A DNA stretch of 9,065 nt, from positions 1-9,065 of the forward strand of contig JAUVPN010000086.1 of the NCBI GenBank assembly GCA_030598645.1. Direction: 5' to 3'. The notes beneath the pieces are model-generated. The model did no database searches. It was not told where the DNA came from and saw only the letters and a program-made list of their open reading frames with translations. This DNA is from Hyphomicrobium sp. GTDB taxonomy: Bacteria; Pseudomonadota; Alphaproteobacteria; Rhizobiales; Hyphomicrobiaceae. Below are positions 6,648-9,065 of the stretch, one piece after another (within the stretch, counting starts at the first letter, position 1; every line of letters begins with the position of its first letter). The translations under genes and the position numbers were made by a program.

Positions 6648-7904
6648 TCAATCGGCTAGCTCTTCGGGTCGCCACCCGTAAAGCCAGTCATAGCGTGTCA
6701 TAAGCCTATGCGGGGATACCGATCGTAGCGCCAGGTTGCGCGCCTGCGCCAGTGGACCGGATAGGTGATAGATGCGCCCGTTCCTGCGCGATGCACTCGC
6801 GATATTAGCAGCCCGTTCACGCCGCCGGTGCCCGTACCATGTGAGCGCGGCGGGCACGTCAGCATCGAACCGGTGAAATGCGTCGGCCAAGACGGCGGCA
6901 TCCTCCAACGCCAGCGCGCCTCCTTGTGCCAGGAATGGTAGAATTGGATGCGCTGCGTCGCCCAGCAGGGCAACTGGCCCGCGCGACCATTTTCGCGGTA
7001 CCGGTAGCGTATGTAGAGCCCATCGTTTCCAGGTTTGGGCCCTCTCTAGCAAATCGCGCAAGGCCAGAGTGCAGGATGGCATGCGCTGCAGCAGCCAACT
7101 GGCCGGGACTGGAGCGCCCCAATCCTTGTCGGGTTGTGTGTCGTTGACAATCGCGACAAGCGCGAGCTCTTTCTGGTTTGCCACGGGGTAATGCACGATG
7201 TGCGCGCCGGGGAGGAGCCACACACTGGTCTCTTGCCTGCGAAATGCCTCAGGCACCTCGGCTGCGGCGACAACGGTTCGCGCCGCACTCTTGCCGAAGA
7301 AACGGGGTGCGCGCGGATCAAATTGCAAGCTCCTAACAGTCGACCACATGCCATCCGCTGCGATAAGTGATTTGCCCGTCAAGGAGTGTCCATCTGCGGA
7401 TGTAACCGCGACCAACTGTCCGTCAGTTGCAATCTCCGTCGATTCGAAACCCAACGACAGGGCGACGAGAGGCTCGGCGCGTGCAACTTGCAAAAGGGCA
7501 GCGTGCAAGTCGCTGCGATGGGCGACCCAATAGGGCGAACCGTGGCGCTCTGCGATCCAGCGGCCGAGCGGTAGGCGAGCAAGATCGGTACCTCTCGCTC
7601 CGTCGCGAACGCGGATTGCTTCGGGAGCTGCGACATGCGGGCGAAGAGTTTCTGCAACGCCCAAAAGGCGCAGAATGTGTGTTCCATTGGGGCCGATCTG
7701 GATGCCAGCGCCTTCCTCATGGAAAGTGGCGCGCCGTTCCAGAACATGCGATGCGATCCCACGCCGCGCTAAAGCCACGGCCGCTGCGAGCCCACCGATA
7801 CCACCGCCGGCGATTAGCACCGCTTGTCCGCGGTCCTTGCTCGCTCGCTCTAGAGCCGCTTTGGCGTCCGTGTTTGCAGTCGGTTGGAGCCGCGGCACGT
7901 TCAT
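6648..7904 (-). CDS. FAD-dependent monooxygenase (salicylate hydroxylase/UbiH-like group)
   Basis: The protein is 418 aa, the usual length for class A flavoprotein monooxygenases. These use NAD(P)H and O2 to hydroxylate aromatic or related substrates. After a 28-residue N-terminal extension comes the Rossmann FAD motif GGGIGGLAAA (G33, G35, G38), with the ribose-binding acidic E56 in LERR. HRSDLH (R130), the second FAD/NAD(P)H motif IAADGMWSTVR (D184-G185) and the GD motif LLGDAAHP...QGGALALEDA (G315-D316) follow. All three diagnostic fingerprints are present, so the enzyme looks intact. The pattern resembles salicylate and 3-hydroxybenzoate hydroxylases, but the substrate cannot be read from sequence. 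It lies 28 bases downstream of the zinc-finger gene on the same strand and is probably cotranscribed with it. Its stop is 64 bases from the orphan tRNA half, with no clear terminator between. Confidence 0.92.
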   Translation of the reverse strand: MNVPRLQPTANTDAKAALERASKDRGQAVLIAGGGIGGLAAAVALARRGIASHVLERRATFHEEGAGIQIGPNGTHILRLLGVAETLRPHVAAPEAIRVRDGARGTDLARLPLGRWIAERHGSPYWVAHRSDLHAALLQVARAEPLVALSLGFESTEIATDGQLVAVTSADGHSLTGKSLIAADGMWSTVRSLQFDPRAPRFFGKSAARTVVAAAEVPEAFRRQETSVWLLPGAHIVHYPVANQKELALVAIVNDTQPDKDWGAPVPASWLLQRMPSCTLALRDLLERAQTWKRWALHTLPVPRKWSRGPVALLGDAAHPILPFLAQGGALALEDAAVLADAFHRFDADVPAALTWYGHRRRERAANIASASRRNGRIYHLSGPLAQARNLALRSVSPHRLMTRYDWLYGWRPEELAD

Positions 7905-7932
7905 GTCCCGTGGTCGTTGGGAGCGCAGGGAA

Positions 7933-8184
7933 TCAGTCGAAATCCTCGGCGAGGTTCACGAGGCAGCCCTTGGGGTCGGAATCGTTGGGCGCGAGGCGTG
8001 GGTCGTGGATGAAGAGGGTTGAGCAATAAGGGCAAAGAATTTGCCCATCATCGCCCATATCCAAATACACGTGCGGGTGATCAAATGGTAGGCGCGCGCC
8101 CATGCAATTCAGCTCGCGCACACCGATGAAGATCTTCTCGACGCCTTGGTCGTTGGCGAGGTGGGGGACGACGCTTTCAGCCAT
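7933..8184 (-). CDS. CHCC zinc-finger protein, NDUFS6-like
   Basis: The protein is 83 aa and belongs to the zf-CHCC family, the bacterial relatives of the mitochondrial complex I subunit NDUFS6. The zinc ligands are C27, H36, C51 and C54, in the spaced pattern C-x8-H-x14-C-x2-C, embedded in the family text LPFDHPHVYLDMG and ILCPYCSTLF. In mitochondria and some alphaproteobacteria the homologue associates with or helps assemble complex I; whether this copy does so is unknown. The start is well supported: GGCGGAAAGA directly precedes the ATG at 8184. The gene is followed 28 bases later by the FAD monooxygenase and is divergent from the alpha/beta hydrolase. Two adjacent inverted repeats lie just upstream. 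Confidence 0.94.
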   Translation of the reverse strand: MAESVVPHLANDQGVEKIFIGVRELNCMGARLPFDHPHVYLDMGDDGQILCPYCSTLFIHDPRLAPNDSDPKGCLVNLAEDFD

Positions 8185-8200
8185 TCTTTCCGCCTAGTAA

Positions 8201-8232
8201 ATGTTCTAACGAACATCGGCTGACGATAGCCG
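8201..8232. promoter_or_regulatory. Two adjacent inverted repeats in the divergent spacer
   Basis: ATGTTC-TAAC-GAACAT (8201-8216) is a perfect 6-base inverted repeat with a 4-base spacer. It abuts CGGCT-GACGAT-AGCCG (8217-8232), a 5-base inverted repeat with a 6-base loop. They lie 17-48 bases upstream of the zinc-finger start, where its promoter should be, and 65-96 bases before the hydrolase start. The first fits a dimeric repressor operator (for example TetR or a similar family); the second could be an operator half or an RNA hairpin. No regulator gene is in the window. The symmetry is direct; its function is inferred. Confidence 0.4.
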
Positions 8233-8281
8233 CCGCCGTAGTGAAATGATAGGGGTGCGGGCCAGCCTATACCCCAATCTT

Positions 8282-8287
8282 AAAGGA
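8282..8287 (+). promoter_or_regulatory. Ribosome binding site favouring a GTG start for the hydrolase
   Basis: AAAGGA at 8282-8287 lies nine bases before the GTG at 8297. The alternative ATG at 8246 has no comparable site. A GGGGT/ACCCC inverted repeat (8252-8256 with 8271-8275) would then lie in the leader. Confidence 0.5.
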
Positions 8288-8296
8288 CCAATCCTG

Positions 8297-9049
8297 GTGC
8301 ATACGTTCGATTCAGATGGGGTCGAGATCGCCTACGTTGACGAAGGGGCCGGCGATCCAACGCTCCTTATTCACGGGTTCGCCTCCAACACGGCGACAAA
8401 TTGGATCGATACCGGTTGGGTCCAAACGCTGACCGCTGCAGGGCACCGTGTCATTGCATTCGACAATCGCGGGCATGGGCGAAGCGCCAAGCTCTATTCG
8501 ACCAGCGATTATGGGGCGCCGCTTATGGCCGAGGACGCGCTCCGGCTTCTCGACCATTTGGGCATCGAGGCTGCGGATATCATGGGCTATTCTATGGGCG
8601 CGCGCATTTCCGCTTTTCTGGCGATTGGGTACCCGCGGCGTGTGAGAAGCCTCGTTTTTGGAGGGCTAGGCCTCAACATGGTGCGCGGCGTTGCCGGCAC
8701 CGGGCCAGTCGCGCGCGCACTTGAAGCCGAAAGCATCGACGAAGTTGCGAACCCTACAGCCCGCACCTTTCGTGCCTTCGCTGAGCAAACAGGCAGTGAT
8801 CTTAAGGCACTTGCCGCATGTATCCGCTCCGCTCGAGCGCAGATCACCGCGGATGATCTTGCCCGCCTTACCTGTCCCGTTCTCGTCGTGGTGGGGGAGC
8901 AGGATGTTATCGGCGGCTCTGCACAGGGGCTTGCAGAACTAATTCCGGGCGCGCGTGCGCATCAGATCGAAGGCCGCGATCATATGAAAGCTGTCGGAGA
9001 CCGTACCTACAAGAATGCGGTAGTGGACTTCCTGGCGCATCGACCGTGA
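8297..9049 (+). CDS. Alpha/beta hydrolase
   Basis: The protein is 250 aa from the GTG at 8297 and belongs to the alpha/beta-hydrolase fold superfamily (esterases, lactonases, haloperoxidase-like enzymes). The oxyanion-hole block is HGFASN (residues 26-31), followed by AFDNRGHGRS. The nucleophile elbow is GYSMG with S99. The acid is D203 in VVGEQDVIGG and the base is H229 in GRDHMKAV. The complete triad predicts an active cytosolic hydrolase; the substrate is unknown. The GTG start is chosen because the protein then begins at the usual VxTFxSDG strand and has AAAGGA nine bases upstream. Starting at the ATG at 8246 would add 17 residues unlike the family. It diverges from the zinc-finger/monooxygenase pair and may be co-controlled through the shared spacer. 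The window ends 16 bases after its stop. Confidence 0.93.
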   Translation: MHTFDSDGVEIAYVDEGAGDPTLLIHGFASNTATNWIDTGWVQTLTAAGHRVIAFDNRGHGRSAKLYSTSDYGAPLMAEDALRLLDHLGIEAADIMGYSMGARISAFLAIGYPRRVRSLVFGGLGLNMVRGVAGTGPVARALEAESIDEVANPTARTFRAFAEQTGSDLKALAACIRSARAQITADDLARLTCPVLVVVGEQDVIGGSAQGLAELIPGARAHQIEGRDHMKAVGDRTYKNAVVDFLAHRP

Positions 9050-9065
9050 CGTCGAGGGCTCTCCT

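Noticed and set aside
6472..6675. Minus-strand 67-aa open frame across the tRNA region
   Set aside because: It is a translation of the antisense of tRNA-Leu and the orphan tRNA half, a well-known false protein pattern (GLEPV/ESRTRT-like text).
7427..8029. Plus-strand 200-aa open frame opposite the monooxygenase
   Set aside because: It is Arg-rich antisense of the monooxygenase and zinc-finger genes, both supported by intact motifs on the minus strand.
8246..8296. ATG at 8246 as the hydrolase start
   Set aside because: The added 17 residues are unlike the family, there is no ribosome site, and AAAGGA plus the conserved first strand favour GTG at 8297.

Overview
The window looks like ordinary chromosomal DNA of an alphaproteobacterium, most likely from the Rhizobiales/Hyphomicrobiales. 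This is inferred from the gene families and their style: a DUF1223 secreted protein, an orphan NDUFS6-like CHCC zinc-finger protein, a non-discriminating type AspRS, and a CTTGAC-type -35 box. No species is claimed. Most of the sequence is tightly packed protein-coding DNA on both strands, with nine protein genes and one intact tRNA gene.

Layout. Bases 1-882 hold the 3' part of a CbpA-like J-domain co-chaperone gene (+). It meets the RNase D gene rnd (879-2057, -) tail to tail. A 280-base gap follows, with a nested palindrome upstream of rnd and a strongly AT-rich tract. Next is a small exported protein built on internal repeats (2338-2742, +), which meets a DUF1223 thioredoxin-like exported protein (2739-3479, -) tail to tail. 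After a 294-base divergent spacer come aspS (3774-5645, +) and, 25 bases later, a seven-helix ceramidase-like membrane hydrolase (5671-6372, +). An intact tRNA-Leu(UAA) lies at 6429-6515 and is followed at once by an orphan 3' half of a second, different tRNA-Leu (6525-6583). The last block is a CHCC zinc-finger gene (8184-7933) followed by an FAD-dependent aromatic-type monooxygenase (7904-6648), both on the minus strand. They diverge from an alpha/beta hydrolase gene (8297-9049, +) across a spacer that carries two adjacent inverted repeats.

How the parts relate. aspS and tRNA-Leu belong to translation. RNase D matures tRNA 3' ends, so rnd, aspS and the tRNA form a loose RNA/translation neighbourhood, with two exported proteins of unknown role between rnd and aspS. 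The zinc-finger, monooxygenase and hydrolase genes form a plausible divergently controlled redox/hydrolysis module of unknown substrate.

No complete new system was found: there is no CRISPR array, transposase, toxin-antitoxin pair or defence cassette. The signals most worth a second look are the duplicated tRNA-Leu 3' half, the repeat protein beside the AT-rich tract, the concentric palindrome upstream of rnd, and the divergent operator-like repeats at 8201-8232.
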